The translations under genes and the position numbers were made by a program. Of a stretch of 29,503 nucleotides of DNA, positions 14,332 through 22,330 are shown one piece after another. The notes beneath the pieces are model-generated. The model was not told where the DNA came from. It did no database searches and was given only the letters and a program-made list of their open reading frames with translations. Source of the stretch: JAKLKS01 sp964370855 (GTDB lineage Bacteria; Planctomycetota; JAJSAM01; JAKLKS01); contig CAYJMF010000058.1 in NCBI GenBank assembly GCA_964370855.1, forward strand, positions 1 to 29,503, in the 5' to 3' direction. The number at the start of each line of letters is the position of its first letter. Position 1 is the stretch's first letter.

Positions 14332-17295
14332 GTGAAGACCCCGACCACCCTCCTCGTTCTCACCCTCGCCGTCCTCCTCACCGGAAACCCGGCCCCCGCG
14401 GAGTTCGGATCCCGACCCTCCCCCGCGGATGCGCCCTCCCCGCCTTCGGCCACTCCCCGGGTCCGGCCCCGGGCCGTGATCCGCGACGGCTTCCCGCTGC
14501 GGTTCGTCGAGAACCGGGGGCAGGTCGATCCCCGCGTCGCCTACTACCTCCCCGGCAGGGAGCGTTCCCTCTTCTTCGGCAGGGAGGGAGTCACCGTCTC
14601 CCTGGCCACCGGGTGGGCGCTCCGCCTGGAGTTCCCCGGCGCCGCCCCCGTGGCACCCGTCGCCCGCGATCGCAAGCCGACGGTGTTCTCTTGGTTCCGC
14701 GGCGGCCGGGGCGCCACCCGCGCCGGCGTCCCGACCTTCGGCTCCCTCGTCTACCCCGACCTCTGGCCCGGCATCGACCTCGTGTACTCCGGCACCGACC
14801 TCCGCATGAAGTACGAGTTCGTGGTCCGTCCCGGCGCCGACCCCTCCCGGATCCGCCTGCGCTGGACCGGCGCCACCTCCGTCACGGTGGACGGGGACGG
14901 GCGCCTGGTCGTGGAGACGCCCCGCGGCGGGTTCCACGACGATCGCCCCGTCTCCTGGCAGGACGGGGAGGACGGCCTCCGCGAGGTGGCCACGGCCTTC
15001 CGCACCGGCCCCGGCGACGGGTCCTTCGGTTTCACCCTCGGCGACTACGATCCCTCCCGCACCCTCGTCCTCGATCCCGCCGTGGTCGTCCGCACCGGCT
15101 TCCTCGGGGCGGGCAGCGGCGAGGAGAAGGGGGAGGACATCGCCGTGGACGGGGCGGGCAACGCCTACGTCGTCGGGACCTCCAGCGACGCCGCCTCCCA
15201 CTTCCCGGTGCGGACCGGCCCCTTCACCGTCCACCAGGGAGGGGAGAACGACGCCTTCATCGCGAAGATCGACGCCGACGGAACGGACCTCGTCTACGCG
15301 GGGTTCATCGGCGGCGACGACTACGACCGGGGCATGGCCGTGGCCGTGGATGGCGCGGGAAACGCCTACGTGGCGGGGAGCACCTTCTCGACGGAGGGGA
15401 CCTTCCCCGTGGCCGGAGGCCCCGACCTCACGGCCAACGGCTCCATGGACGCCTTCGTCGCGAAGGTCAATCCCGCGGGGACCGCACTGCTCTACTGCGG
15501 GTTCATCGGCGGCGCCGGGAGCGAGGATGCGACGGGCATCGGGGTGGACGGCGGGGGCCGGGTCTGCATCACGGGATACGTCGACTCCTCAGAGGCCACC
15601 TTCCCCGTCGTCGCGGGGCCCTCCCTGACCTACTCCGGGAACGGGGACGCCTACGTGGCTCGCGTCGCCGCCGACGGCTCCGGTCTCGAGTACTGCGGGT
15701 ACGTCGGGGGGGCCGATTCGGATTCCGGCGCGGACATCGCCGTCGACGGGACGGGCAGGGCCTGGATCACCGGCAACACCCGCTCCGGGGAGGCCACGTT
15801 CCCCGTCGCCGTCGGCCCCGACCTCACCTACAACGGCGGCGGCTCCGGCGACGCCTTCGTCGCGGCGGTGAACGACATGGGAACGGCGCTGGTCTACTGC
15901 GGCTACATCGGCGGATCCCTGGCGGACAGGGGCAAGGGGATCGCCGTGGACGGCGGCGGCGTCGCCTGGGTGACGGGCTACACCGACTCGACGGCGGCCA
16001 CGTTCCCGGTGGCGGGGGGGCCCGCCCTCGTCAACGGCGGGAACACCGACGCCTTCGTGGCGCGGGTCGCCGCCAACGGGAGCGCCCTCCTCTCCTGCGG
16101 GTACATCGGGGGGACGGGGTACGACTACGGGGAGTCCATCGCCCTGGACGGCGCCGGCAACGGCCGCGTCGTCGGGTCCACGGACTCCGACGCCCCCTCG
16201 TTCCCCGTGATCGGGGGACCGGGCCTGACCCGGTCCGGGGAGTACGACGGGTTCCTGGCGACGGTCCTCGCCGCCGACGGCAGCCTCGGCGCCTGCGGGT
16301 TCTTCGGCGGAACCGGCCACGAGTTCCCCGGCGGGATTGCCGTGGACGGGGCCGGAGACTCCTACGTCACCGGGTACACCGCCTCCGACGGGGATTCCTT
16401 CCCGGCGCCGGCCGGCTCGAACCTCGGGTTCACGGCCGTCGAGTCCTCCTTCGTGGCGAAGGTCGGGCCCGCAGCGGCACCCGCGGGCCCGGTGGCATCC
16501 TTCATCCTGCCGAAGAAGGTCAAGGCGAAGCTGAACGCGGCGAACCCCGCGAAGGGGAGCCTCGTGGTCGCGGGGTTCCTCGACACGGGGCCCGCCGGCG
16601 ATCCCGACCTGGATGCCGGGGCGACGGTGGCCGTCGGGACGCTGGAGGTGGAGATCCCCGGGCTCGGCGCCGACGCCTCCGGGACGAAGTTCACCCATCT
16701 CGGCGAGGGGCTCTCCCTCCTCGTGAAGACGTCGAAGGCGGGTTCCTCCCGGGCGAAGTTCCGGCTGAAGTTCCGGGGCGACCTCGAGGAGAGCGTGGAC
16801 CCCGAGGGCTTCCTGACCCTCGGCTTCGACAACGGGACCGTGGCGGGGACCGGGCGCGTCGGGCTCACGGGCGGCGCCTACGTGCTCGGCAGGAAGCCCG
16901 GCGCGCTGCTGGAGCCGAACCTCTACCTGGCGAAGGCGAAGGCCGTCCTCCGGGGGGAGGGGAAGGACTCCCCCGCCATGACCGTGGGCCTCGCCACCGA
17001 CGGCGTCGCGCCGGAGACGGCTCCGGATGTCGCCCTCGGGTTCGGCGGGGACTGGGCGCTCGACGTCGCGGGGACCTCCTTCCTCCGGAGCGGGGACCGC
17101 CTCACGGCGACGGTGGAGGGGGCGACGGTCGTGCTCGACTACGCGAGGGGGACGCTGACCCTCAAGGCGAAGGGGACGACCCTCGGCACCTTCCCCGAGG
17201 GAGGACAGGCCGTGGTCATCACCCTCGCCCTCGGCGACGATGCCCGCGAGGTCCAGGTCCGCATGGCGCGGAAGGGTGCGAAGCTCGTGTACTGA
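14332..17295 (+). CDS. Secreted SBBP-repeat beta-propeller protein
   Basis: The 987-residue product starts at a GTG with AGGAA upstream and has a clean signal peptide (about 1-23, LLVLTLAVLLTGNPAPA). Residues 50-250 match the N-terminal domain common in SBBP-repeat proteins (FVENRGQVDPRVAYYLPG). Seven repeats of 66-67 residues follow at about 256-712. Each has the pattern IAVDGxGxxxVTG, FPVxxGPxLT, DAFVAxV and YCGYIGG. Repeats of this kind form beta-propeller-like blades. The last 270 residues are a beta-rich domain of Gly-rich strands that I cannot name. It is most likely an exported surface or extracellular protein. An upstream ATG at 14218 would hide the signal peptide. It converges with msrA, with one base between the stops. 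Confidence 0.88.
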   Translation: MKTPTTLLVLTLAVLLTGNPAPAEFGSRPSPADAPSPPSATPRVRPRAVIRDGFPLRFVENRGQVDPRVAYYLPGRERSLFFGREGVTVSLATGWALRLEFPGAAPVAPVARDRKPTVFSWFRGGRGATRAGVPTFGSLVYPDLWPGIDLVYSGTDLRMKYEFVVRPGADPSRIRLRWTGATSVTVDGDGRLVVETPRGGFHDDRPVSWQDGEDGLREVATAFRTGPGDGSFGFTLGDYDPSRTLVLDPAVVVRTGFLGAGSGEEKGEDIAVDGAGNAYVVGTSSDAASHFPVRTGPFTVHQGGENDAFIAKIDADGTDLVYAGFIGGDDYDRGMAVAVDGAGNAYVAGSTFSTEGTFPVAGGPDLTANGSMDAFVAKVNPAGTALLYCGFIGGAGSEDATGIGVDGGGRVCITGYVDSSEATFPVVAGPSLTYSGNGDAYVARVAADGSGLEYCGYVGGADSDSGADIAVDGTGRAWITGNTRSGEATFPVAVGPDLTYNGGGSGDAFVAAVNDMGTALVYCGYIGGSLADRGKGIAVDGGGVAWVTGYTDSTAATFPVAGGPALVNGGNTDAFVARVAANGSALLSCGYIGGTGYDYGESIALDGAGNGRVVGSTDSDAPSFPVIGGPGLTRSGEYDGFLATVLAADGSLGACGFFGGTGHEFPGGIAVDGAGDSYVTGYTASDGDSFPAPAGSNLGFTAVESSFVAKVGPAAAPAGPVASFILPKKVKAKLNAANPAKGSLVVAGFLDTGPAGDPDLDAGATVAVGTLEVEIPGLGADASGTKFTHLGEGLSLLVKTSKAGSSRAKFRLKFRGDLEESVDPEGFLTLGFDNGTVAGTGRVGLTGGAYVLGRKPGALLEPNLYLAKAKAVLRGEGKDSPAMTVGLATDGVAPETAPDVALGFGGDWALDVAGTSFLRSGDRLTATVEGATVVLDYARGTLTLKAKGTTLGTFPEGGQAVVITLALGDDAREVQVRMARKGAKLVY
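15100..16470 (+). repeat. Seven in-frame SBBP repeats of about 200 bases
   Basis: The conserved (V/L)DG codons of successive units lie near 15145, 15346, 15544, 15745, 15946, 16144 and 16341. The spacing of 197-201 bases means each unit is 66-67 codons. Units 3-6 are the most alike. The reading frame is open throughout, so this is a protein repeat and not a non-coding array. Such regions can recombine or collapse during assembly. Confidence 0.85.
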
Positions 17296-17296
17296 C

Positions 17297-17932
17297 CTAG
17301 TCGCGCAGCCAGTGGCAGGTGTAGCCGTCGGGGTGCTTCTGGAGGTAGTCCTGGTGGTGCTCCTCGGCGGCGGACCAGGGGCCGGCCTTCTCGATGACGG
17401 TGACGACGGGCCTCTTCCACTTCCCCGATCCGTCCACGGCGGCCTTCACCCGTTCGGCGGCGGCGCGCTGCTCCTCCGTGGTCCAGAAGATGGCGCTGCG
17501 GTACTGGGAGCCGACGTCGTTCCCCTGGCGGTCGAGGGTGGTCGGGTCGTGCATCCGGAAGAACCAGTCGCGGAGCAGCGTCTCGAAGGGGAGCTTCGCC
17601 GGGTCGTAGACGACCTTCACGCTCTCGGCGTGGCCGCTGCGCCCCGTCTTCACGACCTCGTAGGTCGCCCCCTCCGAGGGGCCGCCGCAGTAGCCCGCCT
17701 CCGTCGCGAGGACGCCGGGGATGTTCCGGAGGAGTTCCTCCATGCCCCAGAAGCAGCCCCCCGCCAGGATCACGGTCTCGCCCTTCGCTTCCGTCGGCAT
17801 GACGCCTCCCGCGTTCTCCGCCGCCTTCGTTCCGCCCCCGGCCGCGGGGGCGGGCCCCTCGCCGGAAGTGCACCCCGCCAGCAGCGCGAGGGCGGCGCAC
17901 GCCGCCGCCGCGAACATCCGTTCGAGCCCCAT
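17297..17932 (-). CDS. msrA: Peptide methionine sulfoxide reductase MsrA (lipoprotein form)
   Basis: It reduces the S-epimer of methionine sulfoxide in proteins. The 211-residue product carries the catalytic GCFWG (Cys60) and EAGYCGG. VKVVYDPAKLPFETLLRDWF, HDPTTLDRQGNDVGSQYRSAIFW and EEHHQDYL follow, as in standard MsrA. The N-terminus MGLERMFAAAACAALALLAGC is a lipoprotein signal with lipid-accepting Cys21 and an Ala/Gly-rich linker, so the enzyme should be anchored outside the cytoplasm and protect envelope proteins. Other Cys residues (82, 206) could serve as resolving thiols. GGAGGGAG lies four bases before the ATG. The 5' untranslated region runs into a long hairpin that begins 27 bases upstream. 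Confidence 0.95.
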   Translation of the reverse strand: MGLERMFAAAACAALALLAGCTSGEGPAPAAGGGTKAAENAGGVMPTEAKGETVILAGGCFWGMEELLRNIPGVLATEAGYCGGPSEGATYEVVKTGRSGHAESVKVVYDPAKLPFETLLRDWFFRMHDPTTLDRQGNDVGSQYRSAIFWTTEEQRAAAERVKAAVDGSGKWKRPVVTVIEKAGPWSAAEEHHQDYLQKHPDGYTCHWLRD

Positions 17933-17958
17933 GGACTCCCTCCGTGGAAAGGCGGGGA

Positions 17959-18076
17959 CCGCCATACTGTACCCGACCCAGATTGGCGGCGGGGGCGGGG
18001 ACGCACCATCCTGGCCCGGGATAGAGGGGCTCGCCCCCGCCCCCGCCGCCAATCTGGGTCGGGTACAGTATGGCGG
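17959..18076. repeat. Long hairpin element, family A copy 1 (42-bp perfect stem)
   Basis: The arm at 17959-18000 is a perfect reverse complement of 18035-18076: 42 base pairs around a 34-base loop. The arm contains GCCATACTGTACCC and GACCCAGATTGGCGGC. The whole element, loop included, is homologous to 19869-19994 in the same orientation. Between the copies the stem differs at two base pairs, with both partners changed each time (17970 and 17991 and their mates), so pairing is kept. It lies between the divergent msrA and carbamoyltransferase genes. Its last base is two bases from the carbamoyltransferase ATG at 18079. Possible natures are a REP/MITE-like mobile repeat or a regulatory hairpin. 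Confidence 0.93.
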
Positions 18077-18078
18077 CC

Positions 18079-19884
18079 ATGTTCATCCTCGGGATCAACG
18101 CCTACGACCACGACGTCGCGGCCTGCCTTCTCCGGGACGGCGTGCCCGTGGCCGCCATCGCCAAGGAGCGGATCACCCGGGTGAAGCACGACGCCGGGTT
18201 CTACGCCGAGGTCGTGGACTACTGCCTCGACGCCGCGGGCATCGCGCTGGACCAGGTGGACCTCGTCGTCCGCAACTCCTACGCGCTCCCCGTGGCGGAA
18301 CTGGAGCGGCGCCTCCTCCACGAGGACCGCCCCTACAACCTCACCCCGCGGGAGCGCCTCGAGGCGCTCCGCCACCCGCTCTTCCTCGCCCCCGACGGCC
18401 CCCGCGTCGCCACCGTCTCCCACCACCTCGCCCACGCCTGGAGCGCCTTCGCCGCCTCCCCCTTCCGCGAGGGGGCGGTCATGGTCGTGGACGGGGTCGG
18501 CTCCTACCGGTCCGACGTGACGGAGCCGGTGCCCGCGGATTCCGAGGCGCCCCCTCTCGCCCGGGAATCGGAATCCTGGTACGCCTTCCGGGACGAGACC
18601 CTCGAGCCGGTGCGGAAGTTCTGGCTCGAGCCGTCCCGCGGCTTCCTCAACGACGAGTTCGTGCGCATGGCCGGCCTCGGCGCCCTCTACAGCCGCGTCT
18701 CCACCTACGTCTTCGGCGACTGGAACAAGTGCGGCGAGGTCATGGGCCTCGCCCCCCTCGGGCGGCTCCACGGCGCGCCCCTCATGCGCCTCGACGGGGA
18801 CCGGCTCGTCGTGCCCGACTGGACGGAGGCGCTGCGCCACCCCTTCCTCGGGGAGGACGACGGCGCGTGGGAGCGGAGCCCCTTCCAGGAGGAGTGGCGG
18901 GACCTCGCCCGGCGCGTGCAGGAGGACGCGGAGACGGTGCTTCTCGCCCGGGCGCGGCGGCTCCACGAGGTCACGGGGGCGGAGAACCTCTGCATCGCCG
19001 GGGGCGTGGGGCTCAACTGCGTGGCCAACGGGCGGATCCTCGAGGAGTCCCCCTTCAAGCGGGTCTTCATCCAGCCCGCCGCCGGGGACGACGGCATCGC
19101 CCTCGGGGCCGCCCTCTACGGCCACTCGGCGCTGCGGGGGAAGCGGCGCGCCTTCGTGCAGCGCACGGCCTTCCTCGGGCGGACCCACGGGCCCGCCGCG
19201 GCGGCGGAGGCGGCGCGGGGGCCCCTGGTGGCCCTCTCCTCCTCGGTGCGGCGGCGCGCCGACGCGCCGGAGCGGGCCGCGGAGCTCCTCGCCGCGGGGA
19301 AGGTCGTGGGCTGGGTGCAGGGGGGGTCGGAGTTCGGCCCCCGGGCGCTGGGCCACCGCTCCATCCTCGCGGACCCGCGGGATCCCTCCATGAAGGACCA
19401 CGTCAACGCCCGCGTGAAGCACCGGCAGGCCTTCCGCCCCTTCGCCCCGGCGGTGCTGGCGGAGAGGGCGAAGGAGTGGTTCGAGGGGGAGGCCCCCTCC
19501 CCCTTCATGCTGCTCGCGCGGAGGGTCCGCCCCGGCGCCGCGAAGCGCATCCCCGCCGTCGTCCACGCCGACGGCACCGCCCGCGTCCAGACCGTGGATC
19601 GGGAGGACGACCCCCGCTTCCACGCCCTCATCGCCGCCTTCGAGGCCCGTACCGGGGTCCCCGTGGTCCTCAACACCTCCTTCAACCTGCGCGGGGAGCC
19701 CATCGTGGAGACCCCCGCCGACGCCGTGGACTGCTACCTGCGCTCGCGGCTCGACGCGCTGGTGATGGAGGACCTCGTCCTGGAGAAGCGGGGGATCCAC
19801 GGGCCGCTCTTCGGCCTCGTCTCCGCGCTGTCGCGGGCCCGCTCCACCCTCCGATCCCGCGCCCTCCTGGGCCCGCCATACTGA
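18079..19884 (+). CDS. NodU/CmcH-type O-carbamoyltransferase
   Basis: This enzyme family transfers a carbamoyl group from carbamoyl phosphate, via carbamoyl-adenylate, to a hydroxyl of a sugar or secondary metabolite. The 601-residue protein begins FILGINAYDHDVAACLL, the family's N-terminal signature. HHLAHA (115-120) lies in the Kae1-like domain, as do VVDGVGSYRS and GDWNKCGEVMGLAP. The C-terminal YrdC-like domain has GSEFGPRALGHRSILADPR, FRPFAPAVL and LNTSFNLRGEPIVETP. I chose the ATG at 18079; the ATG at 18070 is inside the hairpin arm. No ribosome site is visible because the hairpin occupies that position. The last residues and the TGA stop are encoded by the second hairpin copy. The acceptor is unknown and no biosynthetic cluster is nearby. 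Confidence 0.93.
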   Translation: MFILGINAYDHDVAACLLRDGVPVAAIAKERITRVKHDAGFYAEVVDYCLDAAGIALDQVDLVVRNSYALPVAELERRLLHEDRPYNLTPRERLEALRHPLFLAPDGPRVATVSHHLAHAWSAFAASPFREGAVMVVDGVGSYRSDVTEPVPADSEAPPLARESESWYAFRDETLEPVRKFWLEPSRGFLNDEFVRMAGLGALYSRVSTYVFGDWNKCGEVMGLAPLGRLHGAPLMRLDGDRLVVPDWTEALRHPFLGEDDGAWERSPFQEEWRDLARRVQEDAETVLLARARRLHEVTGAENLCIAGGVGLNCVANGRILEESPFKRVFIQPAAGDDGIALGAALYGHSALRGKRRAFVQRTAFLGRTHGPAAAAEAARGPLVALSSSVRRRADAPERAAELLAAGKVVGWVQGGSEFGPRALGHRSILADPRDPSMKDHVNARVKHRQAFRPFAPAVLAERAKEWFEGEAPSPFMLLARRVRPGAAKRIPAVVHADGTARVQTVDREDDPRFHALIAAFEARTGVPVVLNTSFNLRGEPIVETPADAVDCYLRSRLDALVMEDLVLEKRGIHGPLFGLVSALSRARSTLRSRALLGPPY

Positions 19885-19994
19885 ACCCGACCCAGATTGG
19901 CGGCCGGGGCGGGGGCGAACCATTCCGGCCCGGGAGGGAGGGTCTCGCCCCCGCCCCGGCCGCCAATCTGGGTCGGGTTCAGTATGGCGGGCCC
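19869..19994. repeat. Long hairpin element, family A copy 2 (50-bp perfect stem)
   Basis: The arm 19869-19918 pairs without a mismatch with 19945-19994: 50 base pairs around a 26-base loop. It contains GCCATACTGAACCC and GACCCAGATTGGCGGC and matches the copy at 17959-18076, with two compensated base-pair changes. The stop codon of the carbamoyltransferase (19882-19884) is in the left arm. The right arm ends five bases before the stop of the convergent HEAT-repeat gene. The position fits a bidirectional transcription barrier, although there is no T-tract. It probably inserted into or replaced the native 3' end of the carbamoyltransferase gene. Confidence 0.93.
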
Positions 19995-19999
19995 TGCCT

Positions 20000-22087
20000 T
20001 CACAGCGCGCTCTGGACGGCGGCGATGACGGGGACGGGGACGAGGTGGTTGGCGTGGCGGAAGAGGGTGGAGAGGGCCGGCGCCACGCGGCGGGAGGGAT
20101 CCTCCTCGAGGAGGTAGCCGAGGGCCGCCGTTGCGAAGGCGCGGTGGCTCCAGGGCCGGCGCGCTTCGAGGAGCGGCCGGAGCGCCTCCACCGTCCCCCC
20201 GTCGCCGATGAGCCCGCGGCCCTGCACCGCCGCCCCCATGAGGAAGAACCGCTCCCCCGGGGCGAGCCGCTCCGCCCCCGCCCCGCCGAGCACCGACACG
20301 AGGACCCCGGCCTCCTTCGCCCCTCCCACGAGCCCCAGCGCCAGCGCCGCGGTGCGCGCCTCGCCGGCGCTGCGCGGCGCGTCGGCGAGGAGGGCGTCGA
20401 CGAGGCTCTCCGCCGCGCCCGGGGCCGCGGTCATGCCGAGGGCGAGGCCCGCGTAGGCCCGCACGTCCGGCGCCGAGGTGCGGCTCCCGTACACCTCCCG
20501 CAGGCTCTTCGCCGCCGCGGGAGTGGCCTCCCCCAGCATCCCGAGGGAGAGGGCGACGGAGGAGGCGGAGTGGCGGTCGAGGGCCGCCGACTCCCGCAGG
20601 AGGCCCACGAGCACCCCTTCCCGGTCGGCGGAGGCCATGGACGAGAGGGCGAGGTTCCCCGCCTGGAAGAGCCAGCGGTCGCGGCGGTCGTCGTCGGCGA
20701 AGCGGGCCAATTCCTCCTCGACGAACCCGTGGAGGCGGCTCCCCGGACCCGCGGCCCCCGCGATGCGGCCGAGGGAGTGGGCGGCGAAGTTCCGGGCGTG
20801 GCTGTCCGGGTCGATGAGGCCGCGGCGGGCGAGCACGCCGACGACGCCGGCCTCCCCGAAGGAGCCGAGGGCGAGGAGGGCGGACTGGCGGAGCGGCGCC
20901 CGCCCGTCGAGGGCGGCCAGCAGGAGGTCCCGGGCCCTCCCCCGCGCCTTCGGGTCGCCGTCGGCGCCGAAGCGGCCGAGGGCGTGGAGGACGTGGCAGC
21001 GGACCGGGAGGGGAACCGCGGGATCCGCGAGGACCTCCGCGAAGTCGGGGAGGGCGTCCCCGTCCCCGAGGGCCCCGAGGGCGGCGGCGGCGGCCACGGC
21101 GTCGTCCACGCGGTCCTCCCGCGGTGCGGCCTCGCGCAGGAGGGCGCGCAGGCGGGGGGCGGCGGCGGGGTCGCCGAGGAGGCCGAGCCCCAGCGCCGCG
21201 AAGGCGGCCCGCTTCTCCCCCGCGGGCCCGGGCCGGGCCATCGCGTCGAGGAGGACCGGCAGGACCTCCTCCGCGCGGCCCGTGAGGCCGAGGGCGAGGA
21301 GGGCGTCCTCCCGCACCTGCGGGTCCGGCTCCGCGTCGGGGCTCGCGGCCATCTCCAGGTAGGGGACGGCATCGGCGGAGCCGCTCTTCCCGAGAGCGAG
21401 GATCGCCGCGTCCCGGACGTGGGAGTCGGGGTCGCGGAGGCGGGCGAGGACGAGGGCGAAGGCCTCGGCCCGGTCCCGCGCGTCCAGGGGACGGCGGCCC
21501 CCGCGGGGTTCCGCCGCCGTGGAGAGGACCCAGGCCGCGGTGCCCGGGGGCGCGAGGCGCTCCTCCGGCCGGCGCGCCAGGACGGAGGCGAAGAACTCCT
21601 CCTTGGCCCGCTCGAAGTAGAAGGGCCAGATGCGGTCCATGTCGTCGTGGGAGGCGCCCCGGACGAGGCCGCCGGAGGAGGGAGGGGCGGCGCCGCCCCC
21701 CTCCGTCCCGCCGCCGCCGGCCTCCGGGGTGGAGGAGCGGCCGACGGGCGGAGTCGTCGCGCCGCCGCCGTCCTCCGGCGGCGGCTCCTCCGGAGGCCTG
21801 CCGCCGTTGGGAGGGACCTCCCCGGCGGGGCCCCTGTAGGGGGGGCCGTCACCGGAGCCGTCGCCCCCGGCATCGTCGCCTCCGGCATCGCCGCCGCCCT
21901 CGCCGCCCCTGGCCGGGGGCTTCCCTCCCCCCTCCCCGCCCCCCGGCGCCGGGCCCCGGGTGGGATCCTCGCGGACCACGTAGACGTCGTCGGGCCCGCG
22001 GTAGTTGCCGCCGAGCCTGTCGGCCCGGGCGGCGGCGGGGGCGAGGAGGGCGGCGAGGAGGAGCAGGGCGAGGAGCCGTCGTCCCAT
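20000..22087 (-). CDS. Secreted HEAT-repeat protein
   Basis: The 695-residue protein has a signal peptide (about 1-22, LLALLLLAALLAPAAARA) and a low-complexity Gly/Pro/Glu/Asp-rich segment at about 40-145. A long alpha-solenoid follows at about 185-690. HEAT/PBS-lyase-type units recur, such as DSHVRDAAILALGKSGSADAVPYLE, PQVREDALLALGLTGRAEEVLPVL and PLRQSALLALGSFGEAGVVGVL. Such solenoids bind proteins, and the export signal puts this one in the periplasm or at the surface. No enzyme domain is seen. GGGAGATCC lies before the ATG. Its 3' end faces the carbamoyltransferase gene across the family A hairpin. Upstream of it, 22088-22222 shows nothing recognisable. Confidence 0.88.
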   Translation of the reverse strand: MGRRLLALLLLAALLAPAAARADRLGGNYRGPDDVYVVREDPTRGPAPGGGEGGGKPPARGGEGGGDAGGDDAGGDGSGDGPPYRGPAGEVPPNGGRPPEEPPPEDGGGATTPPVGRSSTPEAGGGGTEGGGAAPPSSGGLVRGASHDDMDRIWPFYFERAKEEFFASVLARRPEERLAPPGTAAWVLSTAAEPRGGRRPLDARDRAEAFALVLARLRDPDSHVRDAAILALGKSGSADAVPYLEMAASPDAEPDPQVREDALLALGLTGRAEEVLPVLLDAMARPGPAGEKRAAFAALGLGLLGDPAAAPRLRALLREAAPREDRVDDAVAAAAALGALGDGDALPDFAEVLADPAVPLPVRCHVLHALGRFGADGDPKARGRARDLLLAALDGRAPLRQSALLALGSFGEAGVVGVLARRGLIDPDSHARNFAAHSLGRIAGAAGPGSRLHGFVEEELARFADDDRRDRWLFQAGNLALSSMASADREGVLVGLLRESAALDRHSASSVALSLGMLGEATPAAAKSLREVYGSRTSAPDVRAYAGLALGMTAAPGAAESLVDALLADAPRSAGEARTAALALGLVGGAKEAGVLVSVLGGAGAERLAPGERFFLMGAAVQGRGLIGDGGTVEALRPLLEARRPWSHRAFATAALGYLLEEDPSRRVAPALSTLFRHANHLVPVPVIAAVQSAL

Positions 22088-22222
22088 GGTGGATCTCCCG
22101 GGCTTCCTTCGCGGGAAGGGAGAGCAAAGGGGATGCCGGCGGTGAAGGAACCCACGGGAGCCCGGGCCCGCCCGTCGGAGGGGGGCGCCGGTGGCGGACC
22201 GTCACCGGCCCGCAACGTCGGG

Positions 22223-22330
22223 TGAAGGCAGGGACGTTCCTAACTAAGTAACTAACTCCTCGGGGCCCGGTCGGGAATCCACCCGGGCCCCGAGGAGTTA
22301 GTTACTTAGTTAGGAACGTCCCTGTCTTCA
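22223..22330. repeat. Long hairpin element, family B (48-bp stem, stop codons in all frames)
   Basis: The arm at 22223-22270 pairs with 22283-22330 over 48 base pairs with one G-T wobble, leaving a 12-base loop. From the outside in, the arm has GGGACGTTCC, an AT-rich TAACTAAGTAACTAACT and a GC clamp CCTCGGGGCCCGG. The AT-rich part provides TAA or TAG in all three frames on both strands. The outer base of the hairpin is the TGA stop (22328-22330) of the minus-strand gene that ends here. It lies between two minus-strand genes and could terminate transcription of the first. The sequence differs from the family A hairpins but shares its layout with 24-51. Confidence 0.92.

Noticed and set aside
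15100..16470. About 200-base periodicity as a CRISPR or tandem non-coding array
   Set aside because: The units are in frame, diverged and encode SBBP blades.
17959..19994. Classical composite transposon
   Set aside because: No transposase, no target duplications recognisable, and the repeats are hairpins and not insertion sequences.
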